64,000 nucleotides of DNA, taken from contig NZ_CP022961.1 in NCBI RefSeq assembly GCF_002285795.1, positions 1,860,001-1,924,000 on the forward strand, written 5' to 3'. A program made the translations under genes and the position numbers. The stretch comes from Plantactinospora sp. KBS50. GTDB taxonomy: Bacteria; Actinomycetota; Actinomycetes; Mycobacteriales; Micromonosporaceae. Below, in pieces: positions 11,303 through 24,355 of the stretch. Below the pieces are notes generated by a model. It made no database searches. It saw only the letters and a list, made by a program, of their open reading frames with translations, and was not told where the DNA came from. Position 1 is the first letter of the stretch. Each line of letters starts with the position of its first letter.

Positions 11303-12154
11303 TCAGTCCCGCTCGGCGTGGCCCCGGGCGCGGGCGTAGTGCAGCAGGAGCGAACCGTCGTCGCCCGTGAGGACCTGACGCAGCGCCATCGCCCGGGGCG
11401 GCGACGGTGGGCCGGCGGTGATCCGCCCGGCGCCGGGACCGGCCAGCACCGGGCTGACCGTGAGGCACAGCTCGTCGACCAGGTCGGCTCCGGTCAGCGT
11501 GCCGAACAGCTGCGGACCGCCCTCGCAGAGCAACTGGTCAAGGCCGCGGTCGCGCAGCGCGGCCAGCCCGGCGGCGAGGTCGACCGTCCCCGTGCCGTGC
11601 CGCAGCACGTCGGCCACGTCGTCCAGCCCGGGTGGCACGGCGGCGTCGGCCCGGGTCAGCAGGACCGGCCGGACCGGGGCGGCGGTGAAGACCGGCGCGG
11701 CCGGGTCGAGCCGGGCCGACCCGGACACGACGACCAGGGTGGGGTGTTCGGGCAGGCCGTTCGCCCGCCGCCACGCCTGGCCCGGCTCCGCCAGCCGGAA
11801 CGGGCCGTAGCCCTCGGTGCGCAGGGTGCCGGCGGCCACCACGACCGCGTCGGCGAGCATCCGCAGCAGCTCGAAGACCCGCCGGTCGGCGGCCGAGGAC
11901 AGCCCCGCCGAGTAGCCGGCCAGCTCGACCGCGCCGTCGGCGCTGCTGACGAAGTTCATCCGCAGCACCGGCCGGGCCGGCCGGCCGTACCCGGTGAGCA
12001 GCGCCGCGTCGTCGAGGCCGGCGTCGTGCGGCCGGGGGTCGTCCGCGCCGGCGTCGTGCCGCCCACCGCGGTCCGCGCCGGCGTCGTCCGGGCGGGCGGC
12101 CGACGGATTCGGCCGGATCGGCCAGATTCGTCGGATCTTTGCCAGCTCCGTCAT
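11303..12154 (-). CDS. RibD C-terminal domain reductase (pyrimidine reductase family)
   Basis: 283 residues from the ATG at 12154 (MTELAKIRRIW). The core follows the RibD_C/DHFR-like fold: VLRMNFVSSADGAVEL at the substrate strand, VVVAAGTLRTEGYGPFR, PTLVVVSGSARLDP, LDQLLCEGGPQLFGTL and ELCLTVSPVLAGPG. Such NADPH-dependent reductases act in riboflavin synthesis when fused to a deaminase. Stand-alone actinobacterial copies like this have uncertain substrates, and no other rib gene is nearby. An Asp/Ala/Gly/His-rich low-complexity stretch (about residues 20-50) separates the N terminus from the core. The start overlaps the stop of a 39-codon Cys-rich gene by four bases, so the two are translationally coupled. 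Confidence 0.82.
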   Translation of the reverse strand: MTELAKIRRIWPIRPNPSAARPDDAGADRGGRHDAGADDPRPHDAGLDDAALLTGYGRPARPVLRMNFVSSADGAVELAGYSAGLSSAADRRVFELLRMLADAVVVAAGTLRTEGYGPFRLAEPGQAWRRANGLPEHPTLVVVSGSARLDPAAPVFTAAPVRPVLLTRADAAVPPGLDDVADVLRHGTGTVDLAAGLAALRDRGLDQLLCEGGPQLFGTLTGADLVDELCLTVSPVLAGPGAGRITAGPPSPPRAMALRQVLTGDDGSLLLHYARARGHAERD

Positions 12155-12270
12155 TCGCTGGCCGGACCAGTGACCGGCGGCGTGGGTCCGGGGGTACGGT
12201 GCTGGCAGTCGCACCAGCGGCGTCCCCGGCAGTCGTCGTGCCGGCTCTCCCGGCACGCGCGGCAGATCAT
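12151..12270 (-). CDS. Small Cys/His-rich protein (39 residues) coupled to the RibD-type reductase
   Basis: A short frame starts with ATG at 12270 and reads MICRACRESRHDDC...WCDCQHR, ending in a Thr/Pro tail. It has five Cys (C-x2-C, then DDC and C-D-C) plus two His, a likely zinc-binding knuckle. Its TGA overlaps the next ATG (ATGA), a coupling arrangement that strongly supports translation. Similar short Cys-rich proteins sit before this reductase in related actinomycetes as far as I recall, but I cannot verify that here. Function unknown. Confidence 0.6.
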   Translation of the reverse strand: MICRACRESRHDDCRGRRWCDCQHRTPGPTPPVTGPASE

Positions 12271-12302
12271 GCCGGGAAGCCTATGCCAGAGATCGGGGGA
12301 GC

Positions 12303-12848
12303 ATGCCGCGTCACATCTACCAGCTCCGGGCGTCCCTCGCGGAGGTCAGGCCGCCCGTGTGGCGCCGGGTGCTGATTCCCGGCGGTTACACGCTGGACCG
12401 GGTGCACCGGGTCCTCCAGTACGCCTTCGGTTGGCTCGACTGCCACCTGCACTCGTTCGAGATCGACGGGGAGTCGTACGGGACGCCGGATCCGGACGGC
12501 GAACTGGCGCTGCGGGACGAACTGGATCACCGGTTGGACGCGGTCGTCGGCAAGGGCGGCCGGTTCCGGTACACGTACGACTTCGGCGACTGGTGGGAGC
12601 ACGACATCGTGGTGGAGGACGTGTTCGCCGCCGATCCGGACGAGCGCTACCCGATCTGCCTGGACGGTGAGCGGGCCGCGCCGCCGGAGGACGTGGGCGG
12701 ACCGTACGGTTACCGTCAGTTTCTGGCGGCGCTGGCCGACGAGGACCATCCGGAACACGCCGCGATGCTCGGGTGGGTCGGCCGGGCCTTCGATCCGGTG
12801 GCCTTCGACGCGGTCCGGGCCACCACGCTGGCCCGGCGGATGAGCTGA
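12303..12848 (+). CDS. Plasmid pRiA4b ORF-3 family protein
   Basis: 181 residues with the PF07929 pattern from the first residues: IYQLRASLAEVRPPVWRRVLIPG, then LHRVLQYAFGW-type sequence (RVHRVLQYAFGWLDCHLHSF), FRYTYDFGDWWEHDIVVE and YPICLDGERAAPPEDVGG. The fold is known (IS1096 TnpR-like) but the function is not. It is divergent from the small Cys-rich gene, with about 30 bases between starts, so they share a promoter region. GGGGAG four bases before the ATG is the ribosome-binding site. Full length and intact. Confidence 0.87.
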   Translation: MPRHIYQLRASLAEVRPPVWRRVLIPGGYTLDRVHRVLQYAFGWLDCHLHSFEIDGESYGTPDPDGELALRDELDHRLDAVVGKGGRFRYTYDFGDWWEHDIVVEDVFAADPDERYPICLDGERAAPPEDVGGPYGYRQFLAALADEDHPEHAAMLGWVGRAFDPVAFDAVRATTLARRMS

Positions 12849-13026
12849 CCCCCGGCCGACCGGGCGGATCGTTCCAGACGACCGGGTGACCGATTCCGGA
12901 CAGTTGGCCGGGGTCCGTGGGAGCCGCCCGGACACCCCGTTTCCGGGCGGGCCGATCCGCTGATGGCGACCCATGGGCCGGCCCCAAGGTACGACGTATG
13001 GGAGAAAGTCGATCAGGATCACGGAA

Positions 13027-13040
13027 TGGGAACGCTCCCA
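13027..13040. promoter_or_regulatory. CebR-like operator upstream of the GH1 gene
   Basis: TGGGAACGCTCCCA is a 14-bp near-palindrome differing at one position from the published Streptomyces CebR box TGGGAGCGCTCCCA. It lies 45 bases before the chosen GTG start of the beta-glucosidase and just before a TTGACG -35-like hexamer at 13049. A cello-oligosaccharide-responsive LacI repressor, encoded just downstream, is the likely ligand. Confidence 0.8.
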
Positions 13041-13084
13041 CAGAAGTCTTGACGGTGCGCATCGTCGACCGGCACGCTCAGGTG

Positions 13085-14518
13085 GTGACAAACCCAGCGA
13101 CCGATCAGCGCGTGCCTCTGCTTGGTGAGGAGCGGCAGCTCACCTTCCCGTCCGGCTTCCGGTGGGGCGCGGCAACGGCGGCTTACCAGATCGAGGGCGC
13201 GGTGGCCGAGGACGGCCGTACGCCATCGATCTGGGACACCTTCAGCCGTACCCCCGGAAAGGTCATCGAGGGGCACACCGGTGACGTGGCGTGTGACCAC
13301 TACCACCGGTATCGGGACGACGTACGGCTGATGGCGGACCTCGGCCTGACCGCGTACCGGTTCTCGATCGCCTGGCCGCGGGTGCAGCCCGGCGGTCGCG
13401 GTCCGGCCAACCCCGCCGGTCTGGACTTCTACCGGCGCCTGGTCGACGAGTTGCTGGAGCACGGGATCGAGCCCTGGGTCACCCTCTACCACTGGGATCT
13501 CCCGCAGCCCCTGGAGGACGCCGGCGGCTGGCCGGAACGGGACACGGCCGAGCGGTTCGTCGACTACGCCGTGCTGACCCACGACGCGCTCGGTGACCGG
13601 GTGCGGCACTGGACCACGTTCAACGAGCCGTGGTGCTCGGCCTTCCTGGGCTACGGCTCCGGGGTGCACGCGCCGGGCCGCGAGGACGCCGCGGCGTCGG
13701 TGCGGGCCGCCCACCACCTGATGCTCGGACACGGTCTGGCCGTGCAGGCCATGCGGGCGGCCCGCCCGGAGAACGAGTTCGCCATCACCCTCAACCTCTA
13801 CGCGGTCTCGCCGGCCGGCGAGACCGAGGCGGACGCCGACGCGGCCCGCCGGATCGACGGCCTGGCCAACCGGATCTTCCTGGACCCGGTGCTGCGCGGT
13901 GAGTACCCCGAGGACGTGCGCGCCGACCTGCGCGAGGTGACCGATTTCGACCACGTCCGCGAGGGCGACCTGGCCGCCATCGCCACCCCGCTGTCGATGC
14001 TGGGGATCAACTACTACAGCCGGCACGTGGTGGCCGCCGCGAACCCGGACGCGACGCCCGAGCCGTACTGGCGGGCGCCCTCCTGCTGGCCGGGCAGCGA
14101 GGACGTCCGGTTCGTCACCCGCGGTCTCCCCGTCACCGACATGGAGTGGGAGATCGACGCACCCGGCCTGGTGGAGACGCTGCGCCGGGTCCACGACGAG
14201 TACCCCGAGGTGCCGCTCTACATCACCGAGAACGGGGCCGCCTTCGTGGACAAGGTGGTCGACGGCGAGGTCGACGACCCGGACCGCGCGGCCTTCGTCG
14301 ACGTGCACCTGCGGGCCTGTCACGAGGCCATCAGCGCGGGCGTGCCACTCCGCGGATACTTCCTCTGGTCCCTGCTGGATAATTTCGAATGGGCGTGGGG
14401 GTACACCAAGCGATTCGGCATCACGTACGTCGACTACGAGAGCCAGCGTCGCATCCCCAAGTCCAGCGCCAGGTGGTACGCCGAGGTGATCCGGCGCAAC
14501 GGCCTGGCGGCAGGGTAG
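13085..14518 (+). CDS. GH1 beta-glucosidase
   Basis: 477 residues. The GH1 hallmarks are present: [19 protein letters not shown] at the N terminus, the acid/base in TTFNEPWC (Glu at residue 181) and the nucleophile in [10 protein letters not shown] (Glu at residue 382). [18 protein letters not shown] near the C terminus binds the -1 glucose. It hydrolyses cellobiose and cello-oligosaccharides to glucose in the cytoplasm, since no signal peptide is seen. I chose the GTG at 13085 because earlier starts would place the CebR-like operator inside the gene; the frame is open to 12917. Regulation by the adjacent LacI-type protein through that operator is likely, which would link it to the secreted GH9 cellulase further on. 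Confidence 0.93.
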   Translation: MTNPATDQRVPLLGEERQLTFPSGFRWGAATAAYQIEGAVAEDGRTPSIWDTFSRTPGKVIEGHTGDVACDHYHRYRDDVRLMADLGLTAYRFSIAWPRVQPGGRGPANPAGLDFYRRLVDELLEHGIEPWVTLYHWDLPQPLEDAGGWPERDTAERFVDYAVLTHDALGDRVRHWTTFNEPWCSAFLGYGSGVHAPGREDAAASVRAAHHLMLGHGLAVQAMRAARPENEFAITLNLYAVSPAGETEADADAARRIDGLANRIFLDPVLRGEYPEDVRADLREVTDFDHVREGDLAAIATPLSMLGINYYSRHVVAAANPDATPEPYWRAPSCWPGSEDVRFVTRGLPVTDMEWEIDAPGLVETLRRVHDEYPEVPLYITENGAAFVDKVVDGEVDDPDRAAFVDVHLRACHEAISAGVPLRGYFLWSLLDNFEWAWGYTKRFGITYVDYESQRRIPKSSARWYAEVIRRNGLAAG

Positions 14519-14600
14519 CGACGCCGGGCGTCGATCCGGCCGGCGTTGACGGCGCGGCGGGACCGGCGCCGGGAGGCCGACGTCGGAGGAGCACAAGACG

Positions 14601-15644
14601 ATGGGTACGCGGAGCCGCTCGCTTGGGCGGCCGACGTTGGACGCCGTGGCCGCGCGGGCGGGGGTGGGCCGCGGCACGGTGTCCCGGGTCGTGAACGGAT
14701 CACCGCAGGTCAGTCCGGAGGCACGGGCGGCCGTGCAGGCCGCGATCGACGAACTGGGGTACGTCCCCAACCGGGCCGCGCGGGCGCTGGTCACCCAGCG
14801 CACCGACTCGGTGGCGCTGGTGGTCTCGGAGTCCGGTGACCGGGTCTTCGGCGAACCGTTCTTCGCGGGCATCGTCCGGGGCATCAGCTCGGCGCTGCTG
14901 GAGACGCCCATGCAGCTCTGGCTGGCCATGGCGCAGTCGCCCGCCGAGCGGGAACGGATGGAACACCACCTGACCAGCCAGCACGTCGACGGCGTGCTGC
15001 TGCTGTCGCTGCACGACGACGACCCGCTGCCCGCGCTGCTGGAACAGCGCGGCCTGCCGGCGGTGCTCGGCGGCCGGCCGGCCTGGATGCTCCAGCCGGG
15101 CGCGCCGCCGGCGTACTTCGTGGACGTGGACAACGTCGGCGGTGCGCGGCAGGCGGTGGAGTACCTGCTGGCCCGGGGTCGCCGGCGGGTGGCCACCATC
15201 GCCGGACCGCAGGACATGGGCGTGGGCCTGGCCCGGCTGGCCGGCTACCGCGCGGCCATCGAGGCCACCGGGGTGCCGATGGCCGAGCACCGCATCGCCT
15301 ACGGCGACTTCAGCGAGACCAGCGGCGCCGCGGCCATGCGTACGCTGCTGGCGGCCGACCCGCAGCTGGACGCGGTCTTCGCCGCCTCGGACCTGATGGC
15401 GTGCGGGGCGCTGCGGGTGCTGCGCGAAACCGGTGTCCGGGTGCCGGACGAGGTGGCGCTCGTCGGCTTCGAGGACTCGCCCATCGCCCGCCAGGCCGAC
15501 CCGCCGCTGACCACGGTCTTCCAGCCGGTGGAGGAGATGGGCCGGCGGATGGCCCGGCTGCTGGTCTCGCGCATCCGCGGCGAGGACCTGGAGGCGCCGT
15601 ACGTGCTGCTGGACACGCACGTGGTGCCCCGCGCCTCCGGCTGA
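14601..15644 (+). CDS. CebR-like LacI-family transcriptional repressor
   Basis: 347 residues. The N-terminal LacI helix-turn-helix is RPTLDAVAARAGVGRGTVSRVVNG, followed by the hinge helix VPNRAARALVTQRTDSVALV. A periplasmic-binding-protein-like sensor domain fills the rest (EPFFAGIVRGISSALLE, GFEDSPIARQADPPLTTV). The HTH and the VVSESGDRVFGEPFFAGIV segment are close to Streptomyces CebR, which is released from DNA by cellobiose. A GGAGGAG site lies 10 bases before the ATG. The two CebR-like boxes in the window, before the GH1 and GH9 genes, are its probable targets. Identification as CebR rather than another LacI member rests on remembered similarity plus those boxes. Confidence 0.88.
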   Translation: MGTRSRSLGRPTLDAVAARAGVGRGTVSRVVNGSPQVSPEARAAVQAAIDELGYVPNRAARALVTQRTDSVALVVSESGDRVFGEPFFAGIVRGISSALLETPMQLWLAMAQSPAERERMEHHLTSQHVDGVLLLSLHDDDPLPALLEQRGLPAVLGGRPAWMLQPGAPPAYFVDVDNVGGARQAVEYLLARGRRRVATIAGPQDMGVGLARLAGYRAAIEATGVPMAEHRIAYGDFSETSGAAAMRTLLAADPQLDAVFAASDLMACGALRVLRETGVRVPDEVALVGFEDSPIARQADPPLTTVFQPVEEMGRRMARLLVSRIRGEDLEAPYVLLDTHVVPRASG

Positions 15645-15703
15645 GCCGCCGGGCGGACGCCGCACCGGTCGCTGTGGCGCCGGGTGGGCGTCCCGTGGGC
15701 GGC

Positions 15704-15709
<6 letters not shown>
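15639..15709. terminator. Bidirectional hairpin between LacI and acyl-CoA dehydrogenase genes
   Basis: GGCTGAGCCGCC (15639-15650) pairs perfectly with GGCGGCTCAGCC (15698-15709), and GGACGCC (15655) pairs with GGCGTCC (15687). The outer arms include the stop codons of both convergent genes. No T-run follows, as is common in high-GC actinobacteria. Confidence 0.65.
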
Positions 15710-16921
<1,212 letters not shown>

Positions 16922-17971
16922 CTAGCTCTCCCCGATCCTGGCCAGCCCGCGTTCCACCAGCGGCGGCACGAGCCGGCCCAACTGCTCGAAACCCTCGCCG
17001 AGGGTCTGCCCGAGCGTGTGCCGGTAGTGGATGCCCTCGCAGATCACCGCGAGCTTGAAGCAGCCGAGCGCCACGTGCCAGCCCAGCGGTCCGACGTCGA
17101 CGCCGGACCGCTGGGCGTACCGCTGGATCAGCTCGGCCCCGCTGGGGAAGCCGGCGCGCGGCCCCAGCCCGTCCGCCACCGGGTTGCCCGCGGCCAGGTC
17201 GCTGTCCCCGAGCACGTCCCAGTAGGTCAGCAGCAGGCCGAGGTCGGTCAGCGGATCACCCAGGGTGGCCATCTCCCAGTCCAGGACGGCCCGGACCGCG
17301 ACCGGGTCGACCTGCGCGAGCAGGTTGTCCAGCCGGTAGTCCCCGTGCACGATCCGGCCGGGGCGCTCGGCCGGCACGGTCGCGGCGAGCCGGTCGCGCA
17401 GTTCCTCGATGCCGGGCAGCGGCCGGCTGCGGGACCGGTCGAGCTGGCCCGCCCACCGGCGCACCTGCCGGGCGAGGAACCCCTCCGGCCGGCCGAAGTC
17501 GGCCAGTCCCACCGCCTCGGGCGGCACCCGGTGCAGCGCGGCGAGGGTGTCCATCATGACCGTGGCAAGCTCGTGCCGTTGCCAGCCGGCCAGCCGGTCG
17601 GTCTGCCGCCGGCCGCGGTAGACCGTGCCGGGCACCCTGCTCATCAGGTAGAAGGGGGCGCCCAGCACGTCCGGGTCCGGACAGTGCAGCAGCGCCTCCG
17701 GCACCGGCACGTCGGTCGCGGCCAGCGCCGAGATCACCCGGTACTCCCGGGCCATGTCGTGCGCGGTGGCGAGCACGTGGCCCAGCGGCGGCCGGCGCAG
17801 CACGAACTCCCGGTCGCCGGCGGTGACCAGGTAGGTGAGGTTCGACCTGCCGCCCGGAATCAGCTGGGCGCGCGGCGCCGCGGCCAGCAGGTCCGGCCGG
17901 TGCCGGCGGAGGTGGTCGGCGAGCCGGTCGAGGTCCAGTCCGGCGGGGGAACCGGCCGGCCGCTCGTCCAT
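16922..17971 (-). CDS. APH-family kinase paired with acyl-CoA dehydrogenase
   Basis: 349 residues of the aminoglycoside phosphotransferase (PF01636) kinase fold. N-lobe: LIPGGRSNLTYLVTAGDREFVLRRPP. Catalytic loop: RIVHGDYRLDNLL with the H-G-D-x4-N motif. Metal-binding segment: VLDWEMATLGDPLTDLG. The YDT/WxxLGDPLxD pattern is typical of the ACAD10/11-associated subgroup rather than of antibiotic kinases. It is directly followed by the dehydrogenase with no gap between stop and start, indicating co-translation and a joint pathway. The likely reaction is phosphorylation of a hydroxyacyl-CoA hydroxyl before elimination; resistance to aminoglycosides is not indicated. Confidence 0.88.
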   Translation of the reverse strand: MDERPAGSPAGLDLDRLADHLRRHRPDLLAAAPRAQLIPGGRSNLTYLVTAGDREFVLRRPPLGHVLATAHDMAREYRVISALAATDVPVPEALLHCPDPDVLGAPFYLMSRVPGTVYRGRRQTDRLAGWQRHELATVMMDTLAALHRVPPEAVGLADFGRPEGFLARQVRRWAGQLDRSRSRPLPGIEELRDRLAATVPAERPGRIVHGDYRLDNLLAQVDPVAVRAVLDWEMATLGDPLTDLGLLLTYWDVLGDSDLAAGNPVADGLGPRAGFPSGAELIQRYAQRSGVDVGPLGWHVALGCFKLAVICEGIHYRHTLGQTLGEGFEQLGRLVPPLVERGLARIGES

Positions 17972-18144
17972 CCGACCAGTTCATGACAGCCGTGCGGCGC
18001 TGTCAACCCCGGATGATCTCCCTGCTCCGCAGGCCCTCCCACCTGGGCTTTGCGGCCGGGACACGTTCGTGCAACAGGAACGAAACGGTCACCCGGCAGT
18101 CTGGACTCCGGCGGTCCTGGGGGTGGATCGCGAAAGGGGACGAG

Positions 18145-18864
18145 ATGGTGTTGCGACTTCGGGTGAGCCTGCCCGATCGACCCGGGACGCTCGGCCAGGT
18201 TGCCCGAACCATGGGCGTGGCCGGGGCGGACATCGTCCAGGTTGTGGTGCTGGAGCGGCTGGGGGGCCGCGCCATGGATGACTTCACGGTGGTCTGGCCG
18301 GGCAGCATCCGGGTCGAGCGGCTGCTCGCCGGCCTGGCGGCCATTCCCGGCGTGCACGTGGTGGGGGTGTGGCGGTCGGTGGGGGCGCCGACCGGTGGCG
18401 GTGCGGATGCCGAGCTGCTGGCGCAGGTCGCGGCGAACCGGACGGACGGGCTGTCGACACTCGTCGACGCGGTACCGGGGCTGCTCGCCGCGGACTGGGC
18501 CGCGGTCGCGGTGGTGCCGGCGGACTGGGCGAGCCGACACCTCGACTCGAACGGCGGTGCCGGGGCCGAGGCGGCGCTCGCGTACGCCAGTTGGCGCGTG
18601 CCGGAGCCGCCCCGGATGCCCACGGTCACCCCACTGCGGGCCCGGGCCACCGAGGGCGAGGAGGGCTGGCACTACGCCGTGGCGCCGTTCGGCCGTGCCG
18701 GCCTGGTGCTGGTGGTCGCCCGCGGCGACGAGGACGGGCTGCCGGCGGCGGCCTTCCACGTCACCGAGGTGGACCGGATCGCCCAACTCGTTCGGGCCGC
18801 CGCGGTGATCCTCGGCGACCGACTGGATCTGGTGAGCGTCCCGCCGCTGGCGGGCGGGCGCTGA
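18145..18864 (+). CDS. ACT-domain protein of unknown function
   Basis: 239 residues from the ATG at 18145, with AAAGGGGA 9 bases upstream. The N-terminal ACT domain is clear: LRVSLPDRPGTLGQVARTMGVAGADIVQVVVLE, followed by a linker and a GAF-like or uncharacterized domain to residue 239. ACT domains bind amino acids or other small ligands; no enzyme domain is visible. It is divergent from the APH kinase gene and co-directional with a second ACT protein 400 bases downstream, which shares the same first-strand pattern (RPGYLSVL versus RPGTLGQV). The two may be related sensors in amino-acid or acyl metabolism; this is inference. Confidence 0.78.
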   Translation: MVLRLRVSLPDRPGTLGQVARTMGVAGADIVQVVVLERLGGRAMDDFTVVWPGSIRVERLLAGLAAIPGVHVVGVWRSVGAPTGGGADAELLAQVAANRTDGLSTLVDAVPGLLAADWAAVAVVPADWASRHLDSNGGAGAEAALAYASWRVPEPPRMPTVTPLRARATEGEEGWHYAVAPFGRAGLVLVVARGDEDGLPAAAFHVTEVDRIAQLVRAAAVILGDRLDLVSVPPLAGGR

Positions 18865-19266
18865 CGAAATACCACGGCCGGGGCCGGACGCGAGTCCGGT
18901 TGACCGGCCGGGGAGCCGCTACCCGCGTGGGGTGGGTGGTGGAGGTGGTGCCGACCGGGTCGCCCGCGCGGGGCGGGTGACGAGGTCGGTGGCCGGCCGG
19001 GCGATGGTGCCCGAGTCGGCCGGCTGGTGACCGGCATCGGTGGTCGGCGGTGGGCGATGGCGCCCACGTCGGCCAGGGTGGAAGGCCTGGACACCAGCAG
19101 GCCGGTCGGGTGGGTGGTGCCCAGGCTCGGGCCAGCCGGGTGGTGCACCCGGTACCGGCGGGCCGGTCGGATGGGTGATGCCCGCGCGGGGCGGGCGATG
19201 ACAACCGCGCGGGCGTCACCCAACACTTCTACCGAAGGTCTACCGGCGGTGGAAAGGGAGGCCGAC
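18865..19266. repeat. Intergenic array of short hairpin repeats
   Basis: The 402-base spacer between the two ACT genes holds at least five related short inverted repeats of the form GGGYGRTGRYGCCC: 18999-19012, 19050-19067 (GTGGGCGATGGCGCCCAC), 19111-19123, 19136-19152 (CCGGGTGGTGCACCCGG) and 19171-19184. Each could form a small hairpin of 5-8 pairs. No gene is evident in the spacer. The last 20 bases include the GGAAAGGGAGG ribosome-binding site of the next gene. Confidence 0.6.
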
Positions 19267-20373
19267 ATGGCACTGTGGCGGATCCGGGCGACCGTGGACG
19301 ACCGGCCCGGCTATCTCTCGGTGCTGACCGCGAGCCTGGCGCTGCGGTCGGTGAACATCCTGTCGGTGCAGGTGCACACCACCGAGGCCGGCGCGGTGGA
19401 CGACTTCCTCGTGGACGCGCCCGACGCACTGAGCGAGAAGGACCTGCTGGCGGCCGTGGAACGGGGCCGTGGCCAGGACTGCTGGGTGGCGCGTACCGAG
19501 GCCAAGGTGCTGATGGACCTGCCCACCCGGGCGCTGGGGCTGGCCCGCCGGCTGGTCCGCGATCCCGAGCGGCTCGACGTGGCACTGCGCGACCTGCTGG
19601 GCGCCACCGAGGTCACCTGGCGACCGGTACGCCCACCGGCTCCCCGTGGCGGCGACCCGGAGCAGCCCGAGCGGCAGCCGCGGCCCGGATTCGGCGAGAC
19701 GTCGATGGTGCTGGCCGACCCGGCGGGCGGCTCGTTCGAGGTGACCCGCGACGCCCCCGGGTTCACCCCGGCCGAGTACGCGCGGGCGCAGGCCCTCGTC
19801 GACCTCGCGGCGGCGGCCGCCGAGCGGGACCTCGACCGGGGTGTCGTGCTGCTGCCGGACGGCGCCGAGGTCGAGCTGCGGGCCGCGACCGCGAGCGACC
19901 TGCCGGCCGTGCGCCGGATGCACGACCGCTGCTCGCCGGACAGCCGTCGGCGCCGGTATCTCAACCCGGACCCGCCGGGCGACCGGCAACTGCACCGGCT
20001 GCTCGACCCGCCGCGCGGTGCCGGCCTGGTGGCCGTCGCGGACGACCCGGCCGGGGACGGAACCCGGGTGGTGGCGCTGGCCGGCCTGCTCGCCGACGGC
20101 GACCTGGCCGAGGCCGCGATCCTGGTGGAGGACGCCTGGCAGCGGCGCGGCATCGGCACCGCGCTGGCCCGCCGGCTGGTGACGCACGCCCGCCGGGACG
20201 GGTACGCGGCGCTGGTAGGGCACGCCACCGCCGGCGACGAGGCGCTGCCGCGGTTGCTCCGCCGGGTGGCCCCGCAGGCGCGTACCGACCGGGACGGGCA
20301 GGTGGTGACCGTGATGCTTCCGCTGGCCCTGGGCGCGCCGGCACCGGAAACGCCGGCCGCCGCCGGCGCCTGA
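19267..20373 (+). CDS. ACT domain-GNAT acetyltransferase fusion
   Basis: 368 residues. An ACT domain at residues 1-75 (IRATVDDRPGYLSVLTASLALRSVNILSVQVHTTEAGA) is followed by a middle region and a GNAT fold at about residues 205-350. Its acetyl-CoA loop is seen as EDAWQRRGIGTALARRLVTHAR (Q/R-x-x-G-x-G/A). ACT-GNAT fusions in mycobacteria and other actinobacteria are amino-acid-regulated protein or small-molecule acetyltransferases; Pat-type enzymes use cyclic nucleotide domains instead. The start is fixed by a GGGAGG site eight bases before the ATG. The substrate is unknown; regulation by an amino acid is inferred from the ACT domain. Confidence 0.85.
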   Translation: MALWRIRATVDDRPGYLSVLTASLALRSVNILSVQVHTTEAGAVDDFLVDAPDALSEKDLLAAVERGRGQDCWVARTEAKVLMDLPTRALGLARRLVRDPERLDVALRDLLGATEVTWRPVRPPAPRGGDPEQPERQPRPGFGETSMVLADPAGGSFEVTRDAPGFTPAEYARAQALVDLAAAAAERDLDRGVVLLPDGAEVELRAATASDLPAVRRMHDRCSPDSRRRRYLNPDPPGDRQLHRLLDPPRGAGLVAVADDPAGDGTRVVALAGLLADGDLAEAAILVEDAWQRRGIGTALARRLVTHARRDGYAALVGHATAGDEALPRLLRRVAPQARTDRDGQVVTVMLPLALGAPAPETPAAAGA

Positions 20374-20381
20374 GCCGCGGC

Positions 20382-23749
<3,368 letters not shown>

Positions 23750-23782
23750 CCACGGGTCCGACCCGCGTCACCCATTTTCGGT

Positions 23783-23820
23783 GAAGTTGGGGGGTCCGGC
23801 GACCCGGACCCCCCAACTTC
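23783..23820. terminator. Perfect 17-bp hairpin after the GH9 gene
   Basis: GAAGTTGGGGGGTCCGG (23783-23799) and its exact complement (23804-23820) are separated by four bases, 33 bases past the cellulase stop. Very stable and without a T-run, as usual in this lineage. Confidence 0.85.
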
Positions 23821-23888
23821 GCCGGCGGCGAGTCGACCCTGCCGACCGGTACGCGGACCGACCGCACGGCTACGGTGGGTTCCGCGGG

Positions 23889-24290
23889 ATGACGGGACCG
23901 GCAACCCTTGATGCCAGCGACCACGAAGGCTTCCTCGCCGCGCTCGGCCACGAACCGTCCGCAACGGACTGTGAGGGCTGGGCCGAGCGGCATGCGGGAC
24001 ATCCCGACCAACCCCGTGCCCTGGTCGATTCCGGGTGGCGGATGGCCCGCGACGGCGAGCACGAGGCGGCGCTGACGCTGTCCCGGCGGGCGGCCCGGAC
24101 AGACCTACGGCGAGTACGCCGAACTGCTCCAGCAGGAGGCCGCCGGGTACGCCGACGCGGGCGCCACCCGGGTGCTGATGGTCAGCGGGAGTCCCGCCGA
24201 CTACGAGGCGTACGCCACCCGGACCGGCCGCGATCCGGCCGATCCTTCGACCCGACGGCAGTACGTCCAGTGGTGCGCCGGCGCGGGCAG
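23889..24290 (+). pseudogene. Remnant of a TPR/SEC-C-type hypothetical protein
   Basis: The first 70 residues (MTGPATLDASDHEGFLAALG to EAALTLSRRAA) are followed in another frame by GQTYGEYAELLQQEAAGYADAGATRVLMVSGSPADYEAYATRTGRD in two parts ending QYVQWCAG. In actinobacterial relatives I recall these segments flank a set of TPR-like repeats and are followed by a Cys-rich SEC-C tail. Here the middle and the tail are absent, and the 3-prime end runs into the terminator of the opposite-strand protease. It is therefore most likely a decayed gene with an internal deletion. The family assignment is from memory only. Confidence 0.5.
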
Positions 24291-24297
24291 CGGTGGT

Positions 24298-24335
24298 GCC
24301 GTGGGCGCGGGGCGGGATGGCCCCGCGCCCACGGC
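24298..24335. terminator. Perfect 16-bp hairpin after the secreted protease gene
   Basis: GCCGTGGGCGCGGGGC (24298-24313) pairs exactly with 24320-24335 across a six-base loop. It lies 20 bases beyond the stop of the minus-strand protease and inside the 3-prime part of the plus-strand pseudogene. Confidence 0.8.
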
Positions 24336-24355
24336 GCCGGTCGGTCAGGACAGGG

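Noticed and set aside
12917-13084. Longer start of the GH1 gene
   Set aside because: It would place the CebR-like operator inside the coding region, and the extra residues have no GH1 similarity.
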